64,000 nucleotides of DNA, from assembly GCA_946011725.1 (NCBI GenBank), contig CAMGBT010000001.1:40858-104857 (forward strand). The letters are read 5' to 3'. Shown here in pieces: positions 1 to 10,992 of this stretch. The notes under the pieces were generated by a model that saw nothing but the letters and a program-made list of their open reading frames with translations, ran no database searches and was not told the origin of the DNA. Numbering within the stretch: position 1 is the first letter of the stretch; every line of letters begins with the position of its first letter. This DNA comes from an uncultured Bacteroidales bacterium (GTDB lineage: Bacteria; Bacteroidota; Bacteroidia; Bacteroidales; Muribaculaceae). The translations under genes and the position numbers were made by a program.

Positions 1-1
1 T

Positions 2-388
2 CCTGGCTTCCACTCGCGCCACAATTCCGCCTACTGGTTGGACGACTCGCAGTGGTTGGGCATCGGGCCGTCCGCTCACTCGTTCGACGGCACCGTGCGG
101 CGCATCGACCACCCCGACACCGCACGCTGGCTGGCCGAGCTGCCGTATCCCTGCACCATCGAGGAGGAGACCGCCACCGAGCGGCTCAACGACTTCATCG
201 TGGCGGCCTTGCGCACAGCGCGCGGCCTCGACCTCGCCGCCATCGCGCCGCAGGATGCTTCGGCCATCCTCCGTGATGCCGAGCCGTACTTAGCCAACGG
301 CTCCATGACGTTGATTGATAATCACTTGGCTATCAAGGCTGAACACTGGCTCATCGCCGACAGCTTCATCCGCCGCCTGCTGCGTTAG
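2..388 (+). CDS. hemW: HemW-like radical SAM coproporphyrinogen III oxidase-like protein, C-terminal part (5' truncated by window edge)
   Basis: Frame open from base 2: PGFHSRHNSAYWLDDSQWLGIGPSAHSFDG..., the HemW/HemN-like 'HN..YW....YLG.G.SAHS' motif. Confidence 0.85.
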   Translation, partial: PGFHSRHNSAYWLDDSQWLGIGPSAHSFDGTVRRIDHPDTARWLAELPYPCTIEEETATERLNDFIVAALRTARGLDLAAIAPQDASAILRDAEPYLANGSMTLIDNHLAIKAEHWLIADSFIRRLLR

Positions 389-1848
389 CGGCGCCAGAAC
401 ACGCGCGTGAACAGCACCATGATGGTGAACACTTCCAAACGACCGATCACCATCAGCAACGACAGCACCCACTTGGCCGCGGTGGGCAGGGTGGTGAAGT
501 CATCGCCGTAGCCGATGATTGACGAGCCGATGCCGGTGTTGCAGATGCACGAAAGCGATGAGAAGAACGAGTCAACGAACGGGAAGCCCATCATCGACAG
601 CGCCACACCGCCCATCACCGTGGCGATGGCGAAGATAGCTAAGAACGACACCACCTTCTTGACCAAGTCTGGATTGACCACCCGGCCATTGATGCGCACC
701 GGCAGCACGGCGTTGGGCATCACGCAGTGCTTCACCTCGTTGCCGAGGTACTTGCTCAAGTAAATCAGACGGTCGATTTTCACACCGCCGCTGGTGGACC
801 CGGCGCAACCGCCGGAGAACATCATCAGTACCATCAGCGCCAAGATAAACGGTTCATACACAACGAATTGCGGAATTGTGTAACCCGTGGAAGTGATGGT
901 CGACACCACCATGAACGCCGGGTAGAGCACCACCTCGCGCCACGAACCAACCTTGCCGTCGCTCGCGGCAAACAAGGCGAAGCACGCAGTGAACAGCACC
1001 ACCACGATGATGAAGATGCGGAAGGTGCGGTCGGCCGCGATGGCACGCCACTGCAGCCGTGCCGCGCGGAATATCAGCGCGAAACAGGTGCCGCCTAAGA
1101 GCATGAAGATGGTGCAAACGGCCATCACGTAGTCGGAGTTGAACTCGCCGATGCCGCCGGCGCGGTTGGAGAATCCGCCGGTGGACACGGTGCCGAGAGC
1201 GTGGCACACGCTGTCGAACAGCGACATCGGCCCGAGCCAGTAGAGCACGGCCACGATGCCGGTGAGCGCCACGTAAACGCCCCAGAGCGCCATAGCGGTG
1301 TGTGAAATACGCGGAAGCAGCTTGTCATGCGTCACGCCGGTGACCTCGGCGTTGAACATCTGCAGGCCGCCGGTGGTGTTGAACGCCGGCACGATGGCCA
1401 AGGTGAACACGATGATACCCATGCCGCCGAGCCATTGCAGCAAGGCTTGCCACAGCAGCATGCCGTGGCTGTAGGTGAGCGCGGGCGCGGGTAAAACGGA
1501 TGCGCCGGTGGTGGTGAAGGCCGATGCGGCTTCGAAGAAGGCGCTGCTGATGTCGAGTTGCGGGTGGCACACGATGAATGGCATCATGCCGCCGATGCAG
1601 AAGGTGAGCCACACGGCGGCGGTGAGCAGATAGCCGTCGCGCTTGGCCAAACTGCGGCGCTTCTCGTGCACTCGGGTCAGAGCGAAGCCGCCGGCGATGG
1701 CCAACAGGGCGCAGCCGGCAAAGGGTAGGGCGTCGCTTTCCCGATACAGGAAGCAAGTAATGACAGGCAGAAACATGAACAACCCTTCGATTATCAGCAA
1801 CGAGCCGATAATGCGAATGATCATTCGGAAGTTGATGGAGCGCGACAT
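385..1848 (-). CDS. trkH: TrkH family potassium uptake protein
   Basis: 487 aa multi-TM protein with TTTGAS, TVSTGGFS, STITSTGY and CNTGIG selectivity-filter-like repeats; overlaps the trkA-like stop/start by 1 bp. Confidence 0.9.
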   Translation of the reverse strand: MSRSINFRMIIRIIGSLLIIEGLFMFLPVITCFLYRESDALPFAGCALLAIAGGFALTRVHEKRRSLAKRDGYLLTAAVWLTFCIGGMMPFIVCHPQLDISSAFFEAASAFTTTGASVLPAPALTYSHGMLLWQALLQWLGGMGIIVFTLAIVPAFNTTGGLQMFNAEVTGVTHDKLLPRISHTAMALWGVYVALTGIVAVLYWLGPMSLFDSVCHALGTVSTGGFSNRAGGIGEFNSDYVMAVCTIFMLLGGTCFALIFRAARLQWRAIAADRTFRIFIIVVVLFTACFALFAASDGKVGSWREVVLYPAFMVVSTITSTGYTIPQFVVYEPFILALMVLMMFSGGCAGSTSGGVKIDRLIYLSKYLGNEVKHCVMPNAVLPVRINGRVVNPDLVKKVVSFLAIFAIATVMGGVALSMMGFPFVDSFFSSLSCICNTGIGSSIIGYGDDFTTLPTAAKWVLSLLMVIGRLEVFTIMVLFTRVFWRR

Positions 1849-3179
1849 CAGTTGAACAGTTTTTCAGCCTTGTGGAGCGAACCGGCCAAGCAGAAGATCA
1901 TCACGCGGTCGCCGGTGCGGAAGGTGGTGTTACCGGTGACGAGCATGCCTTGGTCGTCGCGGATGAGGGCGGCAAGGGTCATATTGCTGTCGAGGCGCAA
2001 ATCGCGCACGGGGCCGCGGGTGATTTTGGCGTTGGGCTTCACTTCCAATTCGGCCACTTCGGCATCGGTGAGCGCCAAGCACTTCGAGGTGCTTACATCG
2101 GCATCGAGCAGCAACTGGAAAATGGAGCTGCCGGCCAGGAGTTTCTTATTGATTACCGTGCCGATACCGAGGCTCTCGGCCTGCGGTATGAACTGAATGT
2201 CCTCGACTTCGGCCACGCTCTTGGCGATGCCGTACTCCTTGGCAGTCAGGGTGGTGAGGATGTTGGATTCGCTGCTGGGCGAGAGGGTGATGAATGCGTC
2301 GGAATCGTCGATGCCGGCATCGAGCAGCACTTCCGGGTCGCGGGCGTCGCCGAAAATGATGTCGGCGTCGGGACATTTTTCGCACAGGCGATTGCACGTC
2401 TCGCGGTTGTTGTCGATGATGGTGAAGCGGAAGCGGTCGCGGGCCAAGTCGACCAAGCGGATGGCGATTTTGCTGCCACCCATGATGAGCACGCGCTTGA
2501 TTTTGCGCTGCACTTTGCCGCACAGGCGCACCAACTCATCCACATGCTCGCGGGTGGTGGTGATGTAGAGGATGTCGCCGGCGAGCATGGCATCGTTGCC
2601 GCGGGGGATGATGGTTTCGTTGTTGCGACGGATGGCTGACACGTGGAAATGGCCCATGGAGGCGAAGTCTTTGAGCTGCATGCCGGCCAACGGAGCGTTG
2701 TCGCGCAGCTTCACGCCCACCAAGATGATGCGGCCTTCGTGGAGCTCAAACCAATTGCGCACCCACGAGTGCTCAAGTGCCGTAACTATCTCTTTGGCAG
2801 CCAAATACTCCGGGTAGATGAGCCGATCCACGCCCATACGCTCCATGGTGTGGCGGTTGTCCGGGTCCAAGAATCCGTAGTGCGACACGCGCGCCACGGT
2901 GCACTTGGCGCCCAAGCTTTTGGCGATGGAGCAGGCCACCAAGTTGGTGGATTCAAAGGGGGTAACGGCTATGAACAGGTCGGCGCTGCCCACCGAGGCG
3001 TCCTTCTGGGCGAAGAACGAGGTGGGGCTGCCGCATTCGGTCATCAGATTGTAATCCGCATCGAGTTCGGCCAACTTTTCGCGGTCTTTGTCGATGATGA
3101 TAATGTCTTGATTTTCATTCGACAAGAGTTTAGCCAAGTGCGTGCCTACTTCGCCGGCACCGGCAATCACTATCTTCAT
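1848..3179 (-). CDS. trkA: Trk system potassium transporter TrkA (two RCK/TrkA-N domains)
   Basis: 443 aa; [32 protein letters not shown] Rossmann start, second Rossmann domain [17 protein letters not shown]. Confidence 0.92.
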   Translation of the reverse strand: MKIVIAGAGEVGTHLAKLLSNENQDIIIIDKDREKLAELDADYNLMTECGSPTSFFAQKDASVGSADLFIAVTPFESTNLVACSIAKSLGAKCTVARVSHYGFLDPDNRHTMERMGVDRLIYPEYLAAKEIVTALEHSWVRNWFELHEGRIILVGVKLRDNAPLAGMQLKDFASMGHFHVSAIRRNNETIIPRGNDAMLAGDILYITTTREHVDELVRLCGKVQRKIKRVLIMGGSKIAIRLVDLARDRFRFTIIDNNRETCNRLCEKCPDADIIFGDARDPEVLLDAGIDDSDAFITLSPSSESNILTTLTAKEYGIAKSVAEVEDIQFIPQAESLGIGTVINKKLLAGSSIFQLLLDADVSTSKCLALTDAEVAELEVKPNAKITRGPVRDLRLDSNMTLAALIRDDQGMLVTGNTTFRTGDRVMIFCLAGSLHKAEKLFN

Positions 3180-5098
3180 TTGTTCACAACGGATTTAATG
3201 GTGTTAACAATCGAATCGGCATCGAAGCCACAGAGCTTCTGGAGCTGAGCCACAGTGCCTTGCGGGATAAAACGGTCGGGAATGCCCATGCGCACGATTG
3301 TGGGGGCGAACCCGTGGGCAATCATCCATTGCTGCACGGCATCGCCGAGGCCGCCTTTCACCGTGCCGTCCTCCACCGTGATGATGGGGCACTGCTTTTG
3401 GGCCACCTCGCGCAGGATGTCTTCGTCGATGGGCTTGAGGAATATCATATCGTAATGCGCCACGCTGATGTCGGGGCATTGGGCTATGGCATCGGCCACG
3501 TTGTAAGCGGTGGTGCCGATGGTGAGTACGGCCACGTCGGAGCCGTCGGCCAAACGGCGGCCGCGGCCGATTTCAATCGGAGTGAGGTCGCACTTCCAGT
3601 CGGCATTGCGGCCGGCTCCGCGCGGATAGCGGATGGCCATCGGGCCGTGTGTGCCCTCGGCAGCGGTGGCCATAAGCCGGCGCAAGGTGTGCTCATCGGC
3701 GGGTGCCGACACGGTCATATTCGGCACGGCTCGCATGTAAGCGAGGTCGAGCGCACCGTGGTGAGTGGCGCCGTCTTCGCCCACGATGCCGGCGCGGTCG
3801 ATGCAGAATGTCACCGGCAGACGTTGCAGGGCTATGTCGTTGATTATCTGGTCGTAACTGCGCTGGAGGAAGCTCGAATAGATGGCTGCAAAGGGCAGCA
3901 AGCCTTCCTTGGCCAAGCCCCCGGCAAAGGTCACGGCGTGGCCTTCGGAGATACCCACGTCGAACACCCGTTCGGGCATTTCCTTTTGCAGAATCGACAC
4001 GGACGTGCCCGACGGCATTGCGGCCGTGATGCCCATGATGCGCGAGTCGCGGCGAGCCAACTCCAGCAGGGTGTGGCCGAACACGTCCTGAAACTTGGGC
4101 GGCTTCGGCGCATCGCTCTTGGCTGATTCGGCGGCGCGGCGGCCGGTGGCGGGGTCGAACTTGCCCGGAGCATGCCAGTGGGCGGGGTCGGCTTCGGCCG
4201 GCGCGTAGCCCTTGCCCTTGATGGTGCGCAGGTGCAGAAGGCGCGGACCGTCCATGTCCTTGATGTCGGAAAGTACGCGCACTATCTTTATCACATCGTG
4301 ACCGTCGAACGGTCCGAAGTAGCGGATGTTGAGCCCTTCGAAGATGTTTTGCTCGTGCACAATCAGCGCTTTGAGGCTATTGTTGAAGCGGAGGATGGCA
4401 CCGCGCGAGCCATCGCTCACCAAATGGAGCTTGCGCAGAAATTTGTACATGCGTAATCGCCAGCGGTTGTAAGCGGGCGAGGTGGTGATGTGTGCGAGGT
4501 ATGAATTGAGCGAGCCGACGTTGCGGTCGATCGACATATCGTTGTCATTCAACACGATAAGCAGATTGTTGGGCGTGTTGGCAGCGTTGTTGATGCCTTC
4601 GAACGCCAAGCCGCCGCTCACCGAAGCGTCGCCGATGATGGCCACCACGTTGCGCTTCTCGCCTTTGAGCCGCGAGGCCACGGCCATGCCCAAGGCGGCG
4701 GAGATGGAGTTGGAGGCGTGGCCGGCGGAGAAGGTGTCGTAGGGCGACTCGTCGGGGTTGGGGAAGCCGCTCAACCCGCCGAAGGTGCGGTTGGTGGCGA
4801 AGCGGTCGCGCCTACCGGTGAGGATCTTGTGGCCGTAGGCTTGGTGGCCAACGTCCCACACCAACCGGTCGTTGGGCGTATCGAACACGTAATGAAGCGC
4901 CACGGTTATCTCCACCGCGCCCATGCTCGATGCAAAGTGGCCGGGATTCACCGCGCAAGCGTTGATGATAAACTCGCGCAGCTCGTCGCACACTTGCGGC
5001 AAGGCTTCTACCGGCAGCTTACGCAGGTCGGCCGGCGAATTGATCTTGGCGAGCAAGTTTTCGGCGGAATATGGCTTATTATCGGTCCTTTTTGTCAT
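3176..5098 (-). CDS. dxs: 1-deoxy-D-xylulose-5-phosphate synthase
   Basis: 640 aa; [60 protein letters not shown]. Confidence 0.95.
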   Translation of the reverse strand: MTKRTDNKPYSAENLLAKINSPADLRKLPVEALPQVCDELREFIINACAVNPGHFASSMGAVEITVALHYVFDTPNDRLVWDVGHQAYGHKILTGRRDRFATNRTFGGLSGFPNPDESPYDTFSAGHASNSISAALGMAVASRLKGEKRNVVAIIGDASVSGGLAFEGINNAANTPNNLLIVLNDNDMSIDRNVGSLNSYLAHITTSPAYNRWRLRMYKFLRKLHLVSDGSRGAILRFNNSLKALIVHEQNIFEGLNIRYFGPFDGHDVIKIVRVLSDIKDMDGPRLLHLRTIKGKGYAPAEADPAHWHAPGKFDPATGRRAAESAKSDAPKPPKFQDVFGHTLLELARRDSRIMGITAAMPSGTSVSILQKEMPERVFDVGISEGHAVTFAGGLAKEGLLPFAAIYSSFLQRSYDQIINDIALQRLPVTFCIDRAGIVGEDGATHHGALDLAYMRAVPNMTVSAPADEHTLRRLMATAAEGTHGPMAIRYPRGAGRNADWKCDLTPIEIGRGRRLADGSDVAVLTIGTTAYNVADAIAQCPDISVAHYDMIFLKPIDEDILREVAQKQCPIITVEDGTVKGGLGDAVQQWMIAHGFAPTIVRMGIPDRFIPQGTVAQLQKLCGFDADSIVNTIKSVVNK

Positions 5099-5261
5099 TT
5101 TTCACGTATTTCTTATACATCGGGACGAACACAATGATAGCACTTGCCACAATCACAAATGCCAAGTAAGGAGTCAGGGGGCGAGTGGACAGCAGCAAAG
5201 CCACCACGGCCAACCACAAAACGCCTAATATCACGAAACGTATAATTACAGAAGTATTCAT
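5079..5261 (-). CDS. Small membrane protein, 60 aa
   Basis: [28 protein letters not shown]... with two hydrophobic segments; precedes and overlaps dxs; TTTG-N20-TAACTTTG promoter directly upstream. Confidence 0.65.
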   Translation of the reverse strand: MNTSVIIRFVILGVLWLAVVALLLSTRPLTPYLAFVIVASAIIVFVPMYKKYVKNDKKDR

Positions 5262-5266
5262 CAATG

Positions 5267-5298
5267 CAAAGTTACGAATTATGCACGGAATAACCAAA
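5267..5298 (-). promoter_or_regulatory. Bacteroidetes-type promoter TTTG-N20-TAACTTTG upstream of the small membrane protein-dxs unit
   Basis: Reverse complement reads TTTG(5298-5295)-20 nt-TAACTTTG(5274-5267)-5 nt-ATG(5261). Confidence 0.65.
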
Positions 5299-5301
5299 TT
5301 T

Positions 5302-7128
5302 TTAGAGGTTTTGCATCTCCACCAGTCGGCGATAATGGCCGTTGAGGTTCATCAGCTCGGTGTGGGTGCCGCGTTCCACGATGCGGCCTTCGTGCAATAC
5401 GCAAATGAGGTCGGCATTGCGGATGGTCGACAGACGGTGGGCGATGACGATGGTGGTGCGATTCTTCATTAGGTTGTCAAGTGCTTGCTGCACAAGTACT
5501 TCGCTCTCGGTGTCGAGAGCCGATGTGGCTTCGTCGAGGATGAGTACGGGCGGGTTCTTGAGGATGGCACGGGCAATGGAAATGCGTTGGCGTTGACCGC
5601 CGGAGAGGCGGCAACCGCGGTCGCCGATTGAGGTTTGATAGCCGTCGTCGGTGTCCATGATGAAGTCGTGGGCATTGGCTATGCGGGCGGCGGCTTCCAC
5701 CTGCTCTTGTGTGGCATTGTCCACGCCGAAGGCGATGTTGGCGAAGAAGGTGTCGTTGAAGAGGATGGCTTCTTGGTTCACATTGCCCATGAGGCCGCGC
5801 AAATCGGACACGCGCAGCGAGCGGATGTCGACGCCGTCGATGGTGATGGAGCCGGAGTCCACGTCGTAGAATCGCGGCAGCAGGTCGGCCAAGGTGGTCT
5901 TGCCCGAGCCGGATTGGCCTACCAAGGCCACAGTGGTGCCGGGACGGATGGTGAGGTTGATGTCGGTGAGCACTTGGCGCGTGCCGTAGCTGAAATTCAC
6001 ATCGGTGTAGGTGATGGTGTGGGGCTTATTGTCAAGTGTTACAGGCTGTTGCGGGTCGGCGATGGGATTCTCGGCATTGAGGATGCGGTCCACGCGCTCC
6101 ATCGAGGCCAAGCCTTTCTGAACCGAGTATACAGCCTTTGAGAGGTCCTTGGCGGGGTTGATGATGGAGTAGAATACCACCATGTAATAGATGAAGGTGG
6201 GCGCTTCGAGCGATGAGCTGCCGTCCAAAATCAGGCTGCCGCCAAACCACAGGATGATGGCGATGGCCGTGGTGCCCAAGAACTCGCTCATGGGATGGGC
6301 CAGCGATTGGCGACGCGCCACCTTGTTGGAGATGTCGTAGAACACTTGGTTGTCGCGGTGGAAACGGTGGCGCACCTTGCTTTCGGCGTTGAATGCCTTG
6401 ATGATGCGCAAGCCGCCAAGGGTCTCTTCGATGTTCGACATCAGCAACCCCCACTGGTTCTGACCCTCGAGCGATTGGCGCTTGAGCCGCTTGCCTACGC
6501 GCCCCATCACCATGCCCGCCAACGGTAGCAGAATGAATACAAACAAGGTTAACTGCCACGAAATCAGCAACATCATCGTCAGACACACGATTATCATCAC
6601 CGGATTCTTGAACATCATGTCGAGCGAGGCCATAATCGAGTTCTCAATCTCGGCCACGTCGCCGCTCATGCGCGCCATCACGTCGCCCTTGCGCTCGGTG
6701 GTGAAGAAGCCGATGGGCAAAGTGGTGATTTTGTTGTAGATATAATTGCGGATGTCGCGCACGATGCCCGAGCGCATCGGCACAATGTAATAGAGGCTCA
6801 AGTAGGTGGTGCCCGTCTTCAGCGCGGTCATAATCACCAACGCCACGGCCAGTCCGGCCAAGGTCATCACAGGCCCGAACGACGCTATCGACTCCTGCAC
6901 GTAGTAGTAAAAATCATTCACAACCACGTCCTTGAGCGAGCCCGCGCCCATGGCCATATACTCATAATGCACATCCTTAATTTTGAACAGCATCTCGAGT
7001 ATCGGAATGATCAGCGCGAACGAAAACAGCGTCAAAAACGCCGCCAATATATTAAATAATACATTGAGAATCAGATACTTCTTATAAGGCGGCACAAATC
7101 GCCGCAAAATCTTAAAAAATTCTTTCAT
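5302..7128 (-). CDS. ABC transporter ATP-binding/permease protein (MsbA-like exporter)
   Basis: TM domain followed by NBD with GQSGSGKTTLADLLPRFY (Walker A), LSGGQRQRISIARAIL signature, LILDEATSALD; start taken at MKEFFKILRR. Confidence 0.92.
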   Translation of the reverse strand: MKEFFKILRRFVPPYKKYLILNVLFNILAAFLTLFSFALIIPILEMLFKIKDVHYEYMAMGAGSLKDVVVNDFYYYVQESIASFGPVMTLAGLAVALVIMTALKTGTTYLSLYYIVPMRSGIVRDIRNYIYNKITTLPIGFFTTERKGDVMARMSGDVAEIENSIMASLDMMFKNPVMIIVCLTMMLLISWQLTLFVFILLPLAGMVMGRVGKRLKRQSLEGQNQWGLLMSNIEETLGGLRIIKAFNAESKVRHRFHRDNQVFYDISNKVARRQSLAHPMSEFLGTTAIAIILWFGGSLILDGSSSLEAPTFIYYMVVFYSIINPAKDLSKAVYSVQKGLASMERVDRILNAENPIADPQQPVTLDNKPHTITYTDVNFSYGTRQVLTDINLTIRPGTTVALVGQSGSGKTTLADLLPRFYDVDSGSITIDGVDIRSLRVSDLRGLMGNVNQEAILFNDTFFANIAFGVDNATQEQVEAAARIANAHDFIMDTDDGYQTSIGDRGCRLSGGQRQRISIARAILKNPPVLILDEATSALDTESEVLVQQALDNLMKNRTTIVIAHRLSTIRNADLICVLHEGRIVERGTHTELMNLNGHYRRLVEMQNL

Positions 7129-7138
7129 CAAATACAAG

Positions 7139-8017
7139 TTAAAAAGGCGGTTCAGGACCATAGTTTACAGAATCATCGCAAACCATACCATCGTTCATCA
7201 GAAATGATAAATCTTTAATCTTTGATAAATAGGTATTACGTACCGATAAGTCGTTTAACTCAATTCTTCTTTTGCGGCCCATTTCAGCAAATACCAATTC
7301 TTTTTCGATACCGAGGTAACGACGGCCGCATAGAGTGGCAGCAATACCAGTGGTGGATGAGCCCGCAAAAGGATCAAGAATCCAACTGCCGTAATTTGTT
7401 GCAGCCAGAATGATTCTCACTAAAAGAGCCAATGGCTTTTGAGTAGGGTGCTTGCCGCAAGATTTTTCCCAAGGAGCAATCGCCGGCAATCTCCATACAT
7501 CTGTCATTTGTTTACCCTCGTTTATAGTTTTCATGAGTTCATAATTGTATATATGCGGCACTTTGGGTGATTTGCGTGCCCAAATAATGAACTCTGTGGA
7601 AAATGTAAAATACCGGCAAGAGATATTTGGCGGTGGATTAGTTTTTGCCCATGTAATAACATTAAGAATTTTGTAGCCTAATTCAGTAAGAACACTGGCA
7701 ATGGCGAAGATATTATGGTGCGTACCTGAAATCCAGATGGTTCCATTATCTGTCAGCTTATTTCTACATAGCGATAACCATCTACGATTAAAATCAGTGA
7801 TGAATTCCGGCGAACCTCCTTTGTCCCAATCACCTTTATCAACGCAGACAACTTTCCCCGCTTGATAACTAATCCCCCCATTCGAAAGAAAATAAGGCGG
7901 GTCTGCAAAAATCATATCAAATTTGAAATCGAATTGATTTAGCACATCGAAACAATCACCATTTACTATGGTGAAGTCGCGATTATCCGATTTATAATAT
8001 GATGCTATTGCAGTCAT
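7139..8017 (-). CDS. DNA adenine methyltransferase, DpnA (M2.DpnII)-like
   Basis: MIFADPPYFLSNGG motif (DPPY), ILDPFAGSSTTGIAA; overlaps the endonuclease gene by 4 bp. Confidence 0.88.
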   Translation of the reverse strand: MTAIASYYKSDNRDFTIVNGDCFDVLNQFDFKFDMIFADPPYFLSNGGISYQAGKVVCVDKGDWDKGGSPEFITDFNRRWLSLCRNKLTDNGTIWISGTHHNIFAIASVLTELGYKILNVITWAKTNPPPNISCRYFTFSTEFIIWARKSPKVPHIYNYELMKTINEGKQMTDVWRLPAIAPWEKSCGKHPTQKPLALLVRIILAATNYGSWILDPFAGSSTTGIAATLCGRRYLGIEKELVFAEMGRKRRIELNDLSVRNTYLSKIKDLSFLMNDGMVCDDSVNYGPEPPF

Positions 8018-8841
8018 TGATTATCTTTGATAAGATTAATGAAGTCAAAGATGGTTGTAAGGTTGTATACGCTTGGGATGTGAGCGAGTGCTTCTTCAAG
8101 TTTATTGCTCGCGGATTCCCATCCGGTACCATCGGTAATCCACACGAACTCAAAGCCTGGAACTGAGTTGATTCTTGGAGCTAATTCAGTGTATGCACGG
8201 GCTACTTCATTTAACTTCGAACCGCTGCTTGTGTAGAAATTCACCTCAATAAGGTATTGCTTGTTACGTGTAGAGATATGGAAGTCAAATCGTTTTTTGT
8301 CTGCGCCCAAAGCATTGAGAAGCTCCGGAAATTGCGAAGAATTGACTTGGCTGGCAAATGTGATACTATTAGCTGTGAAAAGATTGGCTACTAATCGCTC
8401 CATGATCTTGCCTCCTCGGTTCTTGCGAGCATTTGTATCCAATCCAACTTCGATACCAAACACATAGTCAACAAGGTTTTTTATTTGTTTGGCCTGAAAG
8501 ATTTCGGCAAGGCCGGATTCTTTTAGGAATGCGGATACCTGTTGTGGCGAGTTAAAGTAGTCGGATACTAAACGCACGATGCCGTCGCTACTGATTGTTT
8601 TCTTATTGTCTTCTTTTCTGATTGCAATAAGAATATCTAACACGGAAAACACCTTGGGATTTTCAGCCCAAAGGCGAGCAACTGCTGCATCAACATCTTC
8701 TTGACCGATTAGATAGTTAAGCTGGTTAAGCTTTATCGAGATAGCTTCGATATGCTCTTTAACTTTGTTAAAGTCAACATAATCGCCCAAAGAGTAATGA
8801 GTCTCTTTTAAAGCAGATAAGAATGAATTTATATCAGCCAT
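8014..8841 (-). CDS. DpnII-family type II restriction endonuclease (predicted GATC)
   Basis: 275 aa; YSLGDYVDFNKVKEHIEAISIKLNQLNYLIG... and KNRGGKIMERLV ... KRFDFHISTRNKQYLIEVNFYTSSGSKLNEVARAY; sits between two methylases as in Dpn-type loci. Confidence 0.85.
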   Translation of the reverse strand: MADINSFLSALKETHYSLGDYVDFNKVKEHIEAISIKLNQLNYLIGQEDVDAAVARLWAENPKVFSVLDILIAIRKEDNKKTISSDGIVRLVSDYFNSPQQVSAFLKESGLAEIFQAKQIKNLVDYVFGIEVGLDTNARKNRGGKIMERLVANLFTANSITFASQVNSSQFPELLNALGADKKRFDFHISTRNKQYLIEVNFYTSSGSKLNEVARAYTELAPRINSVPGFEFVWITDGTGWESASNKLEEALAHIPSVYNLTTIFDFINLIKDNQ

Positions 8842-8845
8842 TTTG

Positions 8846-9769
8846 TTATCCTTTGATTAACGAATAATTACGAATTAGAAGCTCGGATAGCGAACCTCGT
8901 TTGGTTCCAATAGAGTTTATCGCTCGTTTGGCATTGACATGCTCAATGAAGAAGTCTTTATAAAGGTCAACAAGGAATGTGTCATCGGAATTTACAGCCG
9001 TACCATCGGAATTACTGAGCAAACCATAGCAGCCTCGTTGTGAAATTGTTTTGAAAAACTCACAGAGACGTTGCTGCTCAGCATCATTGAAAGCTTCTTT
9101 TGTGTATGAGTTGAAGTTTGACGTTGAACTAAGTGGTCTGTAAGGAGGATCAAAATAAATCACAGTGTAGCCGTCAATATATTTTTCAACTTGGCAAAAA
9201 TCGCCATTGAGAATAATGACACTCTGTAGTAATTTGCTATCAGCGATAATCAACTCTTCATCGCAAATAGTAGGGTTAATATATTTACCGAAGGGAACGT
9301 TAAAGCATCCTTTAGAATTCTCTCGATATAGGCCATTGAAACATGTGCGGTTGAGAAACAGCATATATGCTGCATCCTCAATATTGGAATTACCGGCGGT
9401 ATTAAAAGCCTTTCTGATTTCTAAGAAGTATTCTTGCTGACTCTCGGAATTGCCAAGCGATCGATATTCGGTTTGCAAATTTTGGAGCACTTCAATTAAA
9501 TGCCAAGGATAGTCCCTTATCGTTTGGTAAGTGTTGATTAGACGTGGGTTCTTGTCATTGATGATAGCTCTTGAAATATTGGGATACTTTTGTAGCATGT
9601 GAAACAGCAGTGCTCCACCTCCAACAAACGGTTCGATATACGTAATATTATGTTGAGAATCAATCCCCTTTGGTAGAAACGTATCAATCGTAGGCAATAA
9701 TTGTGTTTTGCCTCCCGCCCATTTTAAGAACGGACGTGCTTTAATATTTGATGAGGTTTGAATTTGCAT
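8846..9769 (-). CDS. Dam-family DNA adenine methyltransferase, DpnM-like
   Basis: RPFLKWAGGKTQLLPTIDTFLP (FxGxG SAM motif), YIEPFVGGGALLFHM, VIYFDPPYRPLS (DPPY). Confidence 0.92.
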   Translation of the reverse strand: MQIQTSSNIKARPFLKWAGGKTQLLPTIDTFLPKGIDSQHNITYIEPFVGGGALLFHMLQKYPNISRAIINDKNPRLINTYQTIRDYPWHLIEVLQNLQTEYRSLGNSESQQEYFLEIRKAFNTAGNSNIEDAAYMLFLNRTCFNGLYRENSKGCFNVPFGKYINPTICDEELIIADSKLLQSVIILNGDFCQVEKYIDGYTVIYFDPPYRPLSSTSNFNSYTKEAFNDAEQQRLCEFFKTISQRGCYGLLSNSDGTAVNSDDTFLVDLYKDFFIEHVNAKRAINSIGTKRGSLSELLIRNYSLIKG

Positions 9770-9820
9770 ACGGTTTGTAAAATATTTGCAAAGGTACAAA
9801 TAATTTTTGAATCCATGAAT

Positions 9821-10561
9821 TTAGAGGATGGGTGAGAGCTGTTTGAAGGCGAAGGAGCGGGGCGGGGTGGTGGCCAGGGTCAGGGTGCCGTCGGGGGCGA
9901 TGTGGGCGATGGCGGCGGAGATGTCTTGGTGGCGCAGGTGGTCATGCCAGCGGTGGATGCCGGTGCCGCGCCATTGGTGGGCGCGGTAGCGGGCGGTGAG
10001 GGCTTCGATGTCGGGCGCGGCGGCGTACTGCGCGTAGTCGGCGAGGATGCGGCGAGCAATGTCGGCCAGCAACTCGTCGAGCGGGAACGTCCGCTCGGTT
10101 AATTGGTACATCGACACGGGGTTGGGCGCGTCGCTGTGGAAGCGTTGCTGGTTGACGTTGATGCCGACGCCGATGATGGCGTGCTCGATGCCGGAGGCGG
10201 TGAAGGCGTTCTCAATGAGGATGCCGCAGAGTTTGCGATCGCCCACGTAGATGTCGTTGGGCCACTTAATCAGTACCTCCATCTGCAGCCAATCGCTTAG
10301 TACAGAGGCTATTGAGAGCGAGGTGAGCATCGACACGGCAAATGCCTGCGCCGGCGCTATGGCTCGCGGACGCAGCAGCATTGAGAAGGTGAGATTTTGG
10401 CTCGGCTCGGCCTCCCAGGAGTTGCCGCGCTGGCCTCGCCCGGCGGTTTGGTCGTCGGTGATGTACACGGTGCCGTGGGCCAACGCGGCGGCATCAGCGG
10501 CGATGGCAGTGTTGGTGGAGGGTAGGGAGGCGAAGCGCCGAATCAGCGGCTCGGCGCTCAT
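9821..10561 (-). CDS. birA: Biotin--[acetyl-CoA-carboxylase] ligase
   Basis: From MSAEPLIRRF: SLPSTNTAIA, TAGRGQRGNSWEAEPSQNLTFSMLLRP, IKWPNDIYVGDRKLCGILIE; start overlaps tsaE stop by 4 bp. Confidence 0.9.
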   Translation of the reverse strand: MSAEPLIRRFASLPSTNTAIAADAAALAHGTVYITDDQTAGRGQRGNSWEAEPSQNLTFSMLLRPRAIAPAQAFAVSMLTSLSIASVLSDWLQMEVLIKWPNDIYVGDRKLCGILIENAFTASGIEHAIIGVGINVNQQRFHSDAPNPVSMYQLTERTFPLDELLADIARRILADYAQYAAAPDIEALTARYRAHQWRGTGIHRWHDHLRHQDISAAIAHIAPDGTLTLATTPPRSFAFKQLSPIL

Positions 10562-10992
10562 GGCTGTGCTACGATGATGGTGCGCGAGTGGTCGTCGTTG
10601 AGGCGAATGGTCACGTCCACCGTGTCGTTGGGCAGGATGTCTTCCACCTTTTCCGGCCATTCAATCAGGCAGAGGGCGCCGCAGTCGAGGTAGTCTTCGA
10701 ACCCGATGTCGAGGATCTCCTCCATGGTTTCGAGGCGGTAGAGGTCGAAGTGGTAGATGAGTTCGGCGGTGGTTTCGGAGCGGTATTCGTTGACGATGGC
10801 GAACGAGGGTGAGTTGGCCTCTTCGGCATCGACGCCCAAAGCGCGAGCTAAGGCCGAGATGAAGGTGGTTTTGCCCACACCCATTTCGCCGTGGAAAGCG
10901 TATACGGTTTCATCGCACATCAGTTCGAGGAATTGTTGGGCGGCAGCATCGATGTCGGCCAAGGATGCAACGTGGATTTCAGTTGTAGTCAT
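10558..10992 (-). CDS. tsaE: tRNA threonylcarbamoyladenosine biosynthesis ATPase TsaE
   Basis: 144 aa; GEMGVGKTTFISALARALG, SPSFAIVNEY, HFDLYRLE, LIEWPEK. Confidence 0.93.
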   Translation of the reverse strand: MTTTEIHVASLADIDAAAQQFLELMCDETVYAFHGEMGVGKTTFISALARALGVDAEEANSPSFAIVNEYRSETTAELIYHFDLYRLETMEEILDIGFEDYLDCGALCLIEWPEKVEDILPNDTVDVTIRLNDDHSRTIIVAQP

